In this document: positions 47,409 to 63,250 of the stretch, one piece after another
How positions within the stretch are numbered: position 1 is the stretch's first letter
How the letters are laid out: the number at the start of each line of letters is the position of its first letter
From: Cricetomys ansorgei
Lineage: Eukaryota > Chordata > Mammalia > Rodentia > Nesomyidae
Reading direction: 5' to 3'
Assembly (NCBI GenBank): GCA_026225945.1
Contig: JAMJFZ010002500.1
Coordinates: 1,302,001 to 1,366,000, forward strand
Length of the DNA stretch: 64,000 nt
Program-made: the position numbers and the translations under genes
Notes under the pieces: generated by a model
What the model saw: the letters and a program-made list of their open reading frames with translations, nothing else
Databases searched by the model: none
What the model was told of the DNA's origin: nothing

Positions 47409-47937
47409 AAAACATTGAATTGACACCCCACCAACAAGTTACCAGAAGACATTCCATCTCACCGAAATCAGAAAGGCTATCGTCAAGAAAACAAATGACA
47501 GCAGATGCTGATGAGGGTGTGGGAGAAGAGGAACCCTTCTTCCCTCACTGGCAAGAATGTAAACCATTGCAGCCGCTGTGGAAATCAGTATGGAGATTCC
47601 TCAAAAACCTAAAAATAGAACCACCATACTAGCATTCTTGGATGTACTCAAAGGAACTGAAGTTAACACGTACAGAAGAACTTGCACATATGTATTTGAT
47701 AGCACAGGCTTCACAATGGCCAGCCAGGAAACAGAGCTAACCTAGATGTTCATCCACAGATGGGTGCAGAAAGAGACTGGCACACACATACACAGTGGAA
47801 TTTTGTACAACGGCAAACAAAGATGAAATCACGATATTTGCAGAAAAATGAACAACAATGGGAAATTTTTAAGCAAAATAAGCCTGACCCAGAAAGATAA
47901 AAAAACCACTGTATATTTTCTCTCATACTCACAACCT
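47409..47937 (+). mobile_element. L1 ORF2 C-terminus and 3' UTR
   Basis: The frame ending at 47632 reads CKPLQPLWKSVWRFLKNL, the conserved C-terminal ORF2 block, followed by 3' UTR landmarks (atgttcatccacagatgggt, tacacagtggaattttgta). Confidence 0.9.
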
Positions 47938-50619
47938 AAGTTTAAATGTGTGTGTGTGTGTGTGTGTCACAGGACTGGAAAGGGTGTCAGGAGAGGGGAG
48001 GGAGATATTTCAAGTGAGGTGGAAAGTAGAGAAGGTAAATGGAATGTATGCAGCTGGAAAACAGAAGCAGATTAGTTGGGGGATGGGAACGATTGAGAAC
48101 GAAGAACGCCTTATGTGTGCTAAGACCACCATGATGAAAGCCATTACTTCATTAACCAAAACAATATTTTTAAAAAAGAAAAGACAACAAAACAAAGCAA
48201 GTAACACTAAAAAACCTGATTTGGTCCCAACTTTGCATTAAATTTTGTGGGTTTGAAATTGCTCTACATTCTGGACCTGTGGATTTTTTTTTTTTTAATT
48301 TCTAAGATAAGTGGACAAGCTCAGTAGAATCTAATTTTTTTAATGTTCTCGGAAGCACCTCCTTTCAAACAAGCCTACCTCTGAGTGTTGTGGTTCCCCC
48401 TACCCCAATCCCCAGCTCTCTGGACTGGTACCTGTGCCCTGCCGCAGTCTGTGGGAAGCCCAGGAGAACCTGTAAAAAGCTGGTGGAGCCCTGCTCAGAC
48501 TCCCTAGCGCCCAAGAAGAAAGCAGACAGTGTCATTTCATGGCTTTGCTCAGGGGAAACAAACCTTTTGTGTCTGGAGTCAAAAGGCGTCACTTGGCTAG
48601 GGAGCTTCCTCTCCGCTCTCACAGAACTGAAGAGCAGGCTGCAGTTTTCCAGTTCACAGCAGAATCACCTTGCGTGATGAGCAGGGGGTCCCTAAGCTCC
48701 ATCCTCCACACCTTCATCCTGAGTCAGTGGGTATGAAGCGAAGCCAGTGGCACCACCAGAACTTTAACCATCTCTGTGTGACTCTAGAGCAGGTGGGACA
48801 AAGTCTGCACTTTATTAATAAGAGCAATTAACATGAGAGGATCAGAGGACATAGATAAGTTGAGGAAGCCACTTCGGGGTTCAGGGAGATGTGATACTGA
48901 TGAGACAAGGACTTAGTTGTTCAGAGGTGTAGCTGGGGGAACAGCCTTGGGAGTGACATCTCTGAATGCTTAAAGGTCAGTCTGGTGAACAGGCTGCTGG
49001 CACGGGAGACATGGAGCTGGGCTGTGCCTTCCAGTGCCAATGCTTCTCCACCAGGCTGATGGGTGCTTTGGGCTTACCTTCCTTATGCTAGAGATTTCTG
49101 GTATCTTCTTCTTTTCAATAATCTCAGTGTCTGATTAATGAGGGGCCAGCAGGTTTTCATAACACAGCCTTCAGTAACCACCACAGCTCACAGTCCCTGA
49201 GACCTCATCAAGCATTGTGTCAACTTTGTTTTCACCTGTAGAGTGCACGTGTGAAAATCCTGTTCTGCAAAGGAAGGAGCCAAGCAGTTTACTTCCGGTT
49301 GTATGGCTTTCCCCGTTGCCAGTTCCACCACCCACCTCAGGCCTCAGGGCAATGCGTTGCCCATGAAAGCCAAGGGTCGCCCCTTACTTTCTCAACACAT
49401 GCAAACCTTTCTACACCTCTGCCTGTTTGTTCTGGTTTTTAACAGAGGACCATCTTGTGATCTAAGACCAGTTCCGTTTTTGGGGCTGTGGATGTCATCT
49501 GCCTACAACCTTCTAGGGGAGGAGTGGGCAGAGGAGAAGCTTCACTCCACGCCTCGTCTCCCCTCTGCCTCTGTCTTCAATGCCTCCCCGTGGCTCCTTT
49601 CCTCTGCACGTGTATACAGCCGTCCTTCTCCCATCACCACTAACAAGCCCTTCCGGGTACACTGTGCTTTCCACTTTCTCATCTCTCATTTCCCTTTCTC
49701 ATCAAAGGTGACCTTGAGAGAGTATGACTCATAATCTCTTGGTCAGGTCTGCAGAAGGCCTCTTGGAGAAGCACATACTCACACGTGGGTAAACTTTGTC
49801 ACTCTGCATTAGAAAGCACATGCATAAACTCTTGCTCTCAGCGGGTCTTCCTTTTTGAGCCCCTCTCTTCCTCTTAACCTTCATGATTAAGCCATATCAC
49901 GACATCTTCAGTAGCATTTCTGATTGTGCTTTACATGCTGCCTAGTCCTGAAATTTTCAGTGTCAAAATGATCAATCCGGTCCCTAAAGGCTGCAGAGGA
50001 TCCCCCAGGCTCCTGTGTAGAGCTATGTCTCCATTCTTAGTCTTATCTTACCCTCTTTTCTGTCTGCCTTTCTTGCTTCCCCTGTGCCTCAGTGTGCACT
50101 GACCTCTTCCCCACCTCTGTGATGGCACGCCCTCATCCCTCTGCAGGGATACTCTTTTATCCTCGGTTCCATGATAATGCCTTTGGGTGCAATTCAACAA
50201 CTTGCAGATTATTTCGGTTCACTCCAGCCACCTTCATGGTTCAATCGGATAATCACCCTTTTAACACAGACACTTAAAAAGGAAAAAGAAAAGGGGAAAG
50301 CATTGTCAAATGCACAGGCTAGTCCCACAATGGAGGATGCATGCATGCCAACATGTTTGTCTTCAGAGGCTGACGACCAACTTGGAACGTACTCCCTAAC
50401 ACTTCCTCGGGGACCGTGGCTTTGCCACGTGGCTTCCCATCCTTCAGATACAAAGAGCAGCTTTTCCTGCTCCCTCCTCCCTAGGCCTTATATAAGAAGA
50501 GGAAATTTCTCATTGACTTATTTGCTTTTAAAGACCCAGATAGAAGAAAAAAGATATCTAAACTTTACTGGTTTGTGGAAATTATCATGCATAATATCTT
50601 AGTGTGTTGTGGTGGCAGA
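47938..50619. other. Intergenic, unassigned
   Basis: TG microsatellite at 47947-47968. Overlapping open frames at 48365-48677 and 49303-49734 have no family resemblance. Confidence 0.45.
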
Positions 50620-50945
50620 TTTTGGTTGTCAACTTGGCATTAGTAAGGAACAACTTTGCATGTGTCTGAGCATTTTCAGAGGGTAAACTGAGGAGGTAAG
50701 AGCTGTCCTGAATATGGGCAGCATCATCCTTTTAAGTTGGGTCCTGGACTGAATAAAAAAAGAAAGAGCCAACTGAGCACCGACATTCACCTCTTTCTTC
50801 TTCCTGGTCTACCACAGAGCCACCCACTGCTATGTCTTCCTTGCCATGTTGAACTATATCTCCTTAAACTGTGAGCCAGGATAGTCTTCCTCTCAAGGTT
50901 GCTATTTGCCCGGTATTTGGCCACATTGATGAGAAAATTACTAAA
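50620..50945 (-). mobile_element. Rodent LTR-like repeat relative, reverse
   Basis: ttggttgtcaacttggcatt, gtcctggactgaataaaaaa, aactgagcaccgacattcac and gatgagaaaattactaa. Confidence 0.68.
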
Positions 50946-51860
50946 ATACTGTTTTATTTTCCCCTAAAATACAATCTCAGAAAATAACCTGGGTGGAAGA
51001 AATCTTTTTTATTTTGGGGGGCTGGGGGGAGCAGGGGTGAACCAAGAAGGAGCAAGGAAAATGAGACAGAGAAGGAAGAAAATCCACCCAAGTGTGTGTC
51101 AAAGATGAGTGCTGATTGGGCAACTAGCGCTCCATCACTCCTAAGGACCGTGGGGATGTGCCTCAGCCTCTCTCCTGGAAGGTGTTTATCCACCCCCAGC
51201 ACCCAGTCCCTGGTTTATACCCACCCTCCACTTCCAGCTGCACTTGTGCGTGGTTAGCCTCTCTCTGCTGCAGTGAAATAAAGCAACAGAAAGCCGAGCA
51301 TGCCCAGGATGAAAACTGTACAAGTAGAGAGGATGACTTAATCATAACAACTGTCTAGGACAGAAATCTGGTGTCAAAGGATCACACTGCAGGGAACCCT
51401 AAGTGCGTGGTAGAAGCAAGATGTTAGAATGGATCTGTTCCTGCTTGGCTACCCTGAGCTGACAAGGTAACACATGCCAGGAGATCAAAGGCAGTGTGAG
51501 GGAGATCGCCTCGTGCAGAATTACCGTGGGGAAATTAAGAAGACCCTGCACCACTGCTCTTAGAACCCCTCATCCATGGACAGAGGGCTAAGAGAGGGCA
51601 GCTGGGAAAATAACTTCTTTGGATATAACCATTACTTTGGAAGCGTGCCCTGCAGAAGACAGTCTGAAGGGACAGCAGCCTAAGACAGGGCCCAGGAAAG
51701 TTAAAATTGATTATAGACTAAGGTCTGATTCCCACTAGGAGCCAAGAGCATGCTACACTGTAGATCCTGGAATCTGTCAGGAAAGGAACATTTATAGTGG
51801 CCAACCAATGAGACATAGTCTGCTTGGTTACCCAGAGTGCACTATAATAGGGACATTTAA

Positions 51861-51898
<38 letters not shown>

Positions 51899-53029
51899 AA
51901 GTAGGTAATTCCAGATGTTTAGTGATGAAGAAATTATGAAAGACCACCCAGAATAGAGATGCCTTAACAAGCAGAACTCCTTAACAGAAACTGTTTGGTT
52001 GGTTTTTTCCTTTTTAAAACTATTTCCTAGGACACAGAATACAGAGCCACTCAGCAAGATAAGAAAACGTTGTCACTCCACCCCATCTTTCTAGAGAGGG
52101 AATCATGAGCTGTGGAAGACATTGTCAGGAACACCAAGGAGTAAAGGGCAGAGGTGATGGTGAGCTGGGGAGGTACAGAGACCTCCCTCTACCACTGTGT
52201 ACCCACGCTAATAGGGAAATGATTACACTGTAAGTTAGGCTTGGAGTTTTAATTTATCACATAGGATAATTTATCACATATCACATTTCTGAGCTGCGAC
52301 CAGACACCAATGGCAAAGTTCTCATCCAGGGAGAAGGTGACTGCTGATATGAATGAGATTAAAGAGGCAGTGAGAGAAAAAAGGGAGCTTCATTTGGATC
52401 ACAATCCATGAGCTGAAGCAAAACGTCTTTGAAAATGGTGCTGAGAAATGATTCTCTCCACACTGGACTGGGAGATCTCAGTGGGGAATGGAGTCAGCAA
52501 TTATCTTTCTCTTTCCAAAGATGTAATGGACTGTTTATGTTTATTTAAGGAGCAGGTTCATAAGTAGTTATCAGTGTGCTCACTGTAACAGCAATGGAGG
52601 TGGCCTCTGCTCTCCCTTCCAGTGACAACATTCCCTTCATCTGCAGAAGTGTTACGAGATGACAGCCTCCGGCTGCAGTCCTCCAAGGTCCACCACTTTT
52701 AGGGAAGCCCCAGCCAAGAACTCCACACATGGTAGGCACTGGTACCTAACACTCTTGCAGAAGATCTAGCTCTTGGGCAATCCTACCCAGCAGAGGCCTC
52801 CTGTACTGGGCAACCCTGAGTCATAATTCCTGTTGAGTTAGCAGATTGAGACACCTACATCATGGCTCCACTCTCTCCCAATGTGGTTCTGCTTTCTCCT
52901 CCATTATCTTTCAGAGGCATTACCCCCCTTTGTAGCCCCTTTTGTTATTACTTCAATATTTGCAGTCTTTAAACGCTAACATTATACACGTGACCTTGTT
53001 TTCTTTTTATCTTGCTTTAATTTTATTTT
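50946..53029. other. Intergenic, unassigned
   Basis: TG microsatellite at 51863-51897. No gene or nameable repeat otherwise. Confidence 0.45.
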
Positions 53030-53760
53030 TAATTTTGTGTAGTTTGTTTTAAAAAAAACAGGAAAAATTTTGTACACATTTATCATGTGCAACACGTTGC
53101 TTTGAAGTGTGTGTTTGCACACTGTGGAATGACTAAATCAGGTTAACACATGTATTAACCGCTTTGGATTGCTTTTTGTACTAAGAACTCTTAAAATCTA
53201 TTATCAGCGATTTCTGAGAATACTATATGCTGTCATTAGCTGGAACCAGCACATTGTACAGCAGATGTTGATTTATTCCTTCTGTCCAACTGAAACTTTG
53301 TGTTTCCATGTGTTCCATGGGCACCGTCTCCCGCCTGGTCCCATCCCCAACCCCTGGAAACAACCACTCTACTCTCTACTTCTGTGAATTCAGCTTTCTA
53401 AGATCCTACGTGTGAGAACATGCAGCATTTGGCTTTCTGTGCCTGACTTGTTCTACTTAGCTACTGATGCAGATAGATGTCTTTCTATTTCTAAGGTCAC
53501 ATAGCATTCCATCCTGTGTATGTACCACATGTGCCTTATCCGTCCATCCCCTGATGAGTTGAGTTGTTCCCTTCTCGTGACTATTGTGACTAATGCAACG
53601 GTGCACATGGGACTGCAGAAGGATCTTCAACATATTGACTTCCTTTTCTTTGGATACAGATCAAGCAGTGGGGTTGCTGGATCTCATTTCTTTTAAAATA
53701 GATGGGAAGACTGGTTTTAAAAAACTTTCATGCTCAAGTTCAAACCTGATCTCTATTTAT
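53030..53760 (-). mobile_element. Ancient L1 3' end, antisense
   Basis: gtgagaacatgcagcatttg, acatagcattccatcctgtg and caagcagtggggttgctgga are hallmarks of the antisense 3' region of old mammalian L1 elements. Confidence 0.8.
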
Positions 53761-54379
53761 AGAAAATCCAAATCAAAGAGGCTTGGTGCTCATAATTTGA
53801 AGCATAAGAACCACCACTTTCTCTCCTTCACTTAGCAGACCTTTCTTGTCCTTGAGGTCTTAGCCTCAATATCTTTTCTCTTCAAGAGTTTTCTTCAATC
53901 CTCGTGATTTCAACTTTGCTTGTCGGAGGCTCTTATTTTCTTTCTGTTTCTTTATTGGTCACGGAATACCATTTTTTTCATTCTGCTTCCTTGTCACGTC
54001 ATAGGACTTGTTGAATTGAGTGTTGGTAGAAACTTAAAGACTACCCAGTGTGGAGATTCATCTGGTATCAGAGATGCCTTAGGGCCGTCCGAACCAGTGA
54101 TTATTCATAGTCATAGCCTGAATGCGGGGGGTAAAAACTCTCTAACTCAACCCGATGCATCCTGACAGCCAGAGATGAGCTGGGCTTTTCTTTTCTTCCT
54201 CCTTTGTTTCTTTCTAACCGTCTTCTTTTTAAATTTCAAATCCTATGCGTGGGTGAGTATAGCAGAAGGCCAGAGGGAAATCCGACCACCTGGACCTGGA
54301 GTTGAAGGCAGGTGTGAGCTGCCTGATGTGGGCGCTGGAAAATGAACTACCATAGAGCCATCTCTCCAGCCCAAGAGCT
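53761..54379. other. Unassigned, with a B2/B3-like remnant
   Basis: About 54270-54372 (gaaatccgaccacctggacc, gaactaccatagagccatct, ctccagccc) is an antisense SINE head; the rest is unassigned. Confidence 0.5.
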
Positions 54380-54860
54380 TTTCTTTTTTGACTTTTTTTT
54401 ATTAGTATATATTCTACAAAATAACGTATTTCCCCGTAATACTTTCATACATGCAATACCATACTTTGTATTTATTCTCTGTTATCTTCCCTGTCACCTC
54501 TCCCACTTGTCTCTTTCTTCTTTCTTTCACTTCCATGTTTTAAAAATCTAGATTCTGCATATGAGGAGGAAAAAAAAACATGGCTTATTTTGTTTAGCAT
54601 GATTGCCTCCAGTTCTATTTCCTTTCCTACAAATGACATAACTTCATTGTTTCTGGCTGAATAGAATTTATGGTGTATACATATCGATCTCCCACTTGCT
54701 GCTGGTGGGCACTTAGGCTGATCCCATAACAGCTACTGAGAGCACTGAACTTGAGCACATTGCCCAGGAATCGCATGACAGCTCTGATTTTAGCTGTCTA
54801 TTTTTAAGGACCTCCACACTGATGTCCATAGTGACTCAATTAATTTACATTCCTACTAGT
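54380..54860 (-). mobile_element. L1 3' end fragment, antisense
   Basis: tgattgcctccagttctatt, ggctgaatagaatttatgg and ctgatgtccatagtgactca follow the antisense L1 3' order. Confidence 0.75.
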
Positions 54861-54864
54861 TTCA

Positions 54865-55285
54865 GTTGTACTTCTAGTTTCATTTCTGCTATTGTGATAA
54901 ACCCTAGTAAAAACCAACTTAGAAGATAAACAGTTTATTTTGGCTCACGATTTCAGGCTACAGTCTATAAAAGCAGGGAAAACAATATCAGAAGCCTGAG
55001 ACAGTCACACCATATGCAAAGAGCAAAGAGGATTGGGTAAATACATGGCTAGTCATATCACATTCACAGTCAAGAAGAGAGAGAAATGAATACATGCAAA
55101 TGCTCTTTGCTTGTGCTTACCTCTGACACACTTCAGGACCCTTGCCTACGGAATGGTGTTGTCTCCAGTGGGCTGGATCTTCCCACATCAGTCAACCCAA
55201 CTCAATGTAGACCATCCCTCATTGAGACTCTTTTACCAAGATTCTAGGTTGTGTTAAGTAGGTATTTAAAGTTAACCATCCATCA
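54865..55285 (+). mobile_element. LTR-like rodent repeat (recurring family)
   Basis: ttctgctattgtgataaacc, gtttattttggctcacgatt, gggctggatcttcccacatc and aggttgtgttaagtaggt retain the family order, diverged. Confidence 0.72.
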
Positions 55286-55479
55286 TACTACCAAGATTAA
55301 ACATAGGGTTTCCTTTCCCAGGGAATGTTTTACTTTCCTTGATTCCCCACACTCTTCTCAAAGCCAATTTTCTCTATATCTTTGATCAACATTGATAATA
55401 TGAATGATTTAAAAGTTTTCCATGACATTAACTCTAACTAAAACTCTTTTTTTTAATTATTATTATTGTTGTTGTTGTT

Positions 55480-55625
55480 TTATTTTTGAGACAGCGTCTC
55501 ACTATGTAGCCCTGGCTGGTCTGGGATTCACTAGGTAGACTAGTGTGGAACTCATAGCAATCCACCTGCCTCTGCTTTCTCAGTGCAGGTATTAAAAGGT
55601 GTGTACCACTATACTTGGGCTGACA
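55480..55625 (-). mobile_element. Antisense B1 SINE
   Basis: ttttgagacagcgtctcact, tgtagccctggctggtctg and atccacctgcctctgctttc. Confidence 0.88.
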
Positions 55626-55727
55626 CAGTATTTTTAAAGAGAAGCAGTCTTTCTCCATGCTGACCATGGATAAGTCTGTATGATGTTCCTCTCAATTCTC
55701 ATCACAATTTAAAGGGAAACTCACACA

Positions 55728-56640
55728 GTGTCTGGAGCCCTTGATATTCTGAGACTGGAGAAAGAGGATGTCCTCAAATTCCTTGCAGTAGGAACACACT
55801 TGGGTGGCACCAACCTTGACTCAGGATGGAAAAGGACATTTGCAAAAGGCAAAGTGATGGTATTTACATAAGAAATCTGAAGAGGACCTGGGAGAAGCTG
55901 TAGCTGACAGCTCCAGCCATTGTTGCCATCGAGATCCCTGCTAACATCAGCGACATCTCCAGGAACCATCCAAGGGCCAGCCATCTGTGCTGAAGTTTGC
56001 TGCTGCCTCTTGAGTTACTCCAGTTTCTGGCTGCTTCACTCCTAGGACTTTCACTAACCAGAGCTAAGAGGATTTAAGGGAGTGATGTGTTTTGGTGGTG
56101 ACCAATCCTAGAGCTGACCACCAGCCCCTCACAAAAGGTATCTTCTGCACATCTGCCTGCCATTGCTCTGTGTAACACAGATTCTCCTTTTCACTGTTGA
56201 CAATGCCGTTCCGAGCAACAACAAGGGTTCTCGATCAGTGAGTCTTATTTGGTGGATGCTGGCAGAAGAAGTTCTGCACATGTGTGGCACCATCTCCTGT
56301 GAGCACCCTGGGAAGCCATGCCTGATCTCCACTTCTACAGAGACCCTGAAAAGATTGAAAAGGAAGATCATGACCAAGGTGGGATGTCATGGAGAATGGA
56401 CACCTGCTCCTCAGTTCACTGCTCCCAGATGGAGGTGACAGACTGGACTGAAGGTGTGCAGGTATCCCCCATACTAATCAACAGTTCCCCAGTGAAGACT
56501 AGAGTACCCTGCCAGCCACTGGGGACCAGTCTGCAGCTCCCACTGCTCAGGCCACAGAATCAGATGGAACCACCACGGAGGAGTCATAAGCTGTTCTGCA
56601 GACACTCGAGCAAATGATATCACAAATGGGAATAGCTTTA
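55728..56640 (+). pseudogene. Processed pseudogene of ribosomal protein SA (laminin receptor)
   Basis: Translating in shifting frames recovers the ribosomal protein SA order. The N-terminus reads SGALDIL then KEDVLKFLA and [10 protein letters not shown] at 55731-55814; the middle gives a NNKG...SV..IWWMLA.EVL..GTIS.EHP region at about 56216-56310; then [16 protein letters not shown] (56318-56365) and [11 protein letters not shown] with DW.EGVQV near the C-terminus. The initiator is GTG instead of ATG, several in-frame stops and frameshifts break it, and the parent gene's introns are absent, so it is a dead retrocopy. The parent protein belongs to the 40S ribosomal subunit. Homology fades by about 56640 and no poly(A) tail is left. 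It sits about 500 bp upstream of the Slamf9 start on the same strand. Confidence 0.88.
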
Positions 56641-56859
56641 AATAGAAAGACATCCCTCACTCTTCCATTCTAAAGCTATGAACATGCATTTAGCAGGGGC
56701 CAGAAACTGTGACACATGGAGAAAATAAAAGACGGACTCTCAGGGGAGACAAAGGTCACAGCGACATAGGAAATACCGTTGGGGTGGGAGAGTATTCTAA
56801 GCACATTAGGGCTTGCATATGTGATTTCTATGGGATCTGGACATACAGAGGACTGAACA
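56641..56859. other. Unassigned spacer between retrocopy and Slamf9
   Basis: Nothing recognised. Confidence 0.4.
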
Positions 56860-57127
56860 TAGAAAGTCTTTATTAGGAAGTGAGATTTGGGCTAAATTTG
56901 GGGCATGGATAGTCTGAGTCAGTGAATAAACCGTCTGACTGTCAGGCTTTCTATGAGGGTCAGGGAGGAGCTTAATGGGGATAGAGGAAGTTGAGATGAG
57001 AATTATTTCCCTCTTTGCTTCCTTCAGAGCCATCTAGTCATTCTGCCTGTAGAAACCCCTTACTAGCTTGTGTTTCCACAGCCTAAGGGGCTAACCAGGT
57101 CACTCTTTGCAGGCGGGAGCTGCTGAT
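56860..57127 (+). promoter_or_regulatory. Slamf9 proximal upstream region and 5' leader
   Basis: The transcription start cannot be placed and there is no TATA box or CpG island. Two purine-rich ETS/PU.1-like cores are visible: AGGAAGTGAG at 56875-56884 and GAGGAAGT at 56984-56991, the latter 137 bp before the start codon. Such sites are common in myeloid genes, and SLAMF9 is known mainly from myeloid and plasmacytoid cells, so a myeloid promoter is a reasonable inference, but short motifs like these also occur by chance. Confidence 0.35.
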
Positions 57128-59593
<2,466 letters not shown>

Positions 59594-59755
59594 TTGCTCT
59601 TTGGACAATCTGTTCTGAGCTTTGTTTCCTCTTGGCCTCTAGGGAAATTCTCTGGAGGCAGATGGGAGAGGGGCTTCAGAGTTGAACACATAAAAGGGCT
59701 GTATTCCCTGGGAGACACCATCTGGCAATAAATCAAGTTCCCACCCCTCCGGGGG
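59594..59755 (+). terminator. Slamf9 3' UTR with polyadenylation signal
   Basis: A canonical AATAAA lies at 59727-59732, 134 bp after the TGA at 59591-59593. Cleavage would be expected about 10-30 bp later, giving a short 3' UTR of roughly 150 nt. No competing signal occurs between the stop codon and this one. Confidence 0.75.
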
Positions 59756-60292
59756 AGCTGTGCTTGGAGCTTCTATATGCTGGGCAGCTCACTACTTGCC
59801 CAGGTGTCCTTTCTGAAGCCCATGTCCCTCCTCAGACTTACCTTTGGGCAGGGAAAATGAGTCAGAAGACCCCCTTAGAGTGAAGTGTTCATTTTTCCTA
59901 CATGCACCCTACCCACCAGCCTAAGTCTTAGACTCTAAACTACTCTAAACTACATGAAACACTTTCTCACCTAATTGAACTTGTGAGTCCTAAAAGACAG
60001 CAGTTCATTTAGAATTCTGCGTAAGTGTTATGCCTAAGACATGTCTGCTCTCCTGCCCATTCTCATTCTGCAGATAGCTACTCAACTCTTCTACCTAGTG
60101 TATCAAATCTAGACAGAAGCTGTCCCACAAGGGGGTGGGAGGGGTCCCTGCTCAGCCCTACTCTTGGTGACCTTTGTTGTCCCCCTGATACGAGCTTCTC
60201 TGAGCCCTGCTGCCCACCTGGTAGGACTGACAACTTGCTGGATCAATTGCCAAGATCCTGGACCCTGGGCTTCTGTTTGAGGTTGATATTGT

Positions 60293-60465
60293 GAGGCTAG
60301 GTATGGTGGTTCATGCCTTTAATCCCAGCACTCGGGAAGCAAAGATAGGCAGATCTCTGAGTTTGAGGCCAGCCTGGCTTACAAATTGAGTTCCAGGACA
60401 GCCAGGGCCACATAGAGAAACCTTGTCTCAAAAAAATAAAATCAAAATCAAAGCCAAAAAAAAAA
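60293..60465 (+). mobile_element. B1 SINE
   Basis: Alu-like core with ttaatcccagcac, gaggccagcctgg and gttccaggacagcc, then an A-rich tail at about 60428-60465. Confidence 0.92.
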
Positions 60466-63198
60466 TTGATATTGTTGGCCTGTCTGTTCTTTCTTTATAG
60501 ATTTCTAGGTCTTGGGCCTTATGATTGGAATCTTGGGTCAATGCCTACTCTTTACTCTTCCTCTTTTTCCATAGCCCTAAGTCTGATGTGCCTACCATAT
60601 CATTTCCCCCAAACCAGATCTTGTATATTTTACTTAGGCAACTGCCAGGGTTCAGGGGAGGAGGGAGTACAAGAGAAGCCACTTAAGCAGCGAGACAGTT
60701 GTAAGTAATAGTGAACTGGTGGGAGTGATATAGGGTGCTCCAAGGAGGGAACTGGATGAGATCTCAGGAGACCTAAGTTTTGCTCTGCCAGCTTCCTCTG
60801 ACCTGGGACACTGTGATTACCCAACATCCACTGAGCCACAGTTCAGTTCCACACAGAACACATACTTGAAAGGAAGACATAGGTGCAGCTTCTTGGTGCT
60901 CTCATGTAGACTTTCCATCAAGGTGGTATGGGCTGGGATCCCTGCAGAGACTTGGAAGAGGCGCCTGAAGGGTAGGGAAAGAGCCATGTGGCACCATGCC
61001 CCTCTATCTTTGAGAAGAATGCTGATTTCCAAAGTATCTTCCAAGAACAAAGACATCAAGTCTATGGGACAGGAAGATGTATTGGGGGACCATGGAGACC
61101 AAGGAAACTTGGCTTTTAGGACAGCGGGGCACGTGAGCAGGATACTAGGATGATCTAGGAGGCGGCTCTGGGTTGAGCAGGTAACAGATCCAGAAGCCAA
61201 GTCCATGTGCACAAAGAACATCTCCCCTGGGTTTCTGTGAAGGAGATGGGACCCCCTAGATCTTGGGTAGGATGTGGTGAAACTGGAACTTGGGTAGGAT
61301 GTGGTGCGCTCCTAAGATTGCAAACGGATCTACTCTACTGTCTAAGAGTGTGGCCCTTGTCCCTCTTGGAAAGCAGTCCATTGGTCTGAGGGTAGTCATC
61401 TGGGCCTTCTTTAGGTCCTGGACAGTCCTGTCTTGAAAAAAGGCCTGCAGCCTCAATTCTGATACTTTCTATGTTGTCATAGGAGGTGACCCTACAAGGT
61501 GAGGGCTGCCTGGGAAAATCACCTGGAGTCCATTTTTTCACACAGAGGGACGGCCCATTTCTCGTGTCTTTTAGGAGTTGGTATACAGCAAGCAGACAGA
61601 GAAGTGAGCAGTCCTTGTGTAGCTGGTCCAGGGAATCTCCCTGGAGTTGGCAGAGACCCTTCTTCTCTTGGCCAGTTTCCGAATAGAGATAGACCAAAAC
61701 AACCTGGAAAAAGGAGGCTGAAACCTCAGAAGCCAAGAGAGTAACCTGGCAGCGTATTTTAAGTCACTCATGCTCACTGTTTGAAATAGGTAAATGCAAC
61801 CTGGGGAATGGACATTCAAGCCAGACAGAAAACCCACACTATGATGCTCCTAAGTGAAGGATCGTAGTATCTAGGGATACACATTGTGACAAAGGCTATG
61901 TGAGAAAACAGGCTGGGTGGCATGTTCTGAACGGTGAGAGAGGACCAGGGCTTACGGGCATGTTGTCAACAGATTCACTCTTCTGATCTTCTCATCCACA
62001 AATTGAAATATACACGCTGGCTGAAACATTACACGCAGCTTTGGCTGAATGAATTTTTTCCAGAGGAGGGATGACGATGGATCAAGGACAAGCAAGAGAA
62101 AAATCTTTAGTTTTCATCTTCAGGGATTACTTTTTTAAAAATCAGCTTTTACTTCTGTGGTAGTGGGAAAAGAAGTCACACGTCTAGGTTCCTATCCTTA
62201 CGAGAACAAAACAAACACACAAAATACACTAATCAGACAAAAATATCAGTAATAAAAAAGTAAGCTTTCAGAACAAGTATGGACATACAAACTTTTAAAA
62301 ATTGAAAACCATTTAAAATCTCATTTTACAAAAAAAAAAAATTATTTTAACATCCACATAAGATTAGCATACCTAGCAGAAACTACCAGACAGAGACAGC
62401 AGAAATGAAACTCCTGGACAGGAGAGGTGGAACCAGCGCTTTCCAGCTGGTGAGGAGCCAAGAAATCAAAGACTTCCCCCTTTTGAGCATACATTCTACC
62501 ATTACTTTCACGCTATGCTCTCCAACATGACATTATGGTCTTGTCAGCTGTTAGGGAACCCTGCTACTCTGCAAACCAGTTTGCTAGTTCTGGGTCCTTG
62601 TTAGGGCTGGTGGGAAAGATCATACTTCTGCTCCAGCCTCCTTTACCTTAGTCCAAGTTCTTTCTGTGGCTCAAAACACCCAGGTACACCTGCAAGAATG
62701 TTCAGCTCTCAGAACTTATTAAAGATGGAAGGCCAACCACAGAAATCTAGGCTGACCACCATCGGGGTTGGTGTGCTTAAAATCTTTCCCCGGGGTCTGC
62801 TTCCGACCATGATTTCAAGTGCCTGATGCACTAAGTGTCAAGTTTAACCCAGTTAAACTGGGGAGAGGACAGTTCAGTTGCTTTCAGGGAGGGCTTCCGG
62901 CATACCTGGACAGTGTTGCTTGAGCTTGGTGGGAGAGCAAATAGCAAGTCTGCATCCCCACAGCTGTACTAACCTGAGAAGAACAAATTTCTGAGCGTAG
63001 GTTTATTTCTGCCAGTGGGTGAAATGTCAAGGGGGGTGGGTTCCGTGATCTAGATTGGATCTGAAAGCAGGGCCTGTATGTGCCTAGGTGGGAACTCTTG
63101 GGCATCTGGTTGGGCGGCCGTTTTCTCACTAATCAGGAGGAGCTGCACTGGCTTCGCGGGGTTTCAGTGCAGACTGCATGAGCAGTAAACTAAAGCAT

Positions 63199-63250
63199 GC
63201 ATCTACCCCAGGATCTGGCACCCTGCATCTACCCCAGGATCTGGCACCCT
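63199..63250 (+). repeat. Two perfect copies of a 26-bp unit
   Basis: Copies at 63199-63224 and 63225-63250 start gcatctaccccaggatc and are identical, a recent tandem duplication upstream of the CpG island. Confidence 0.9.
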
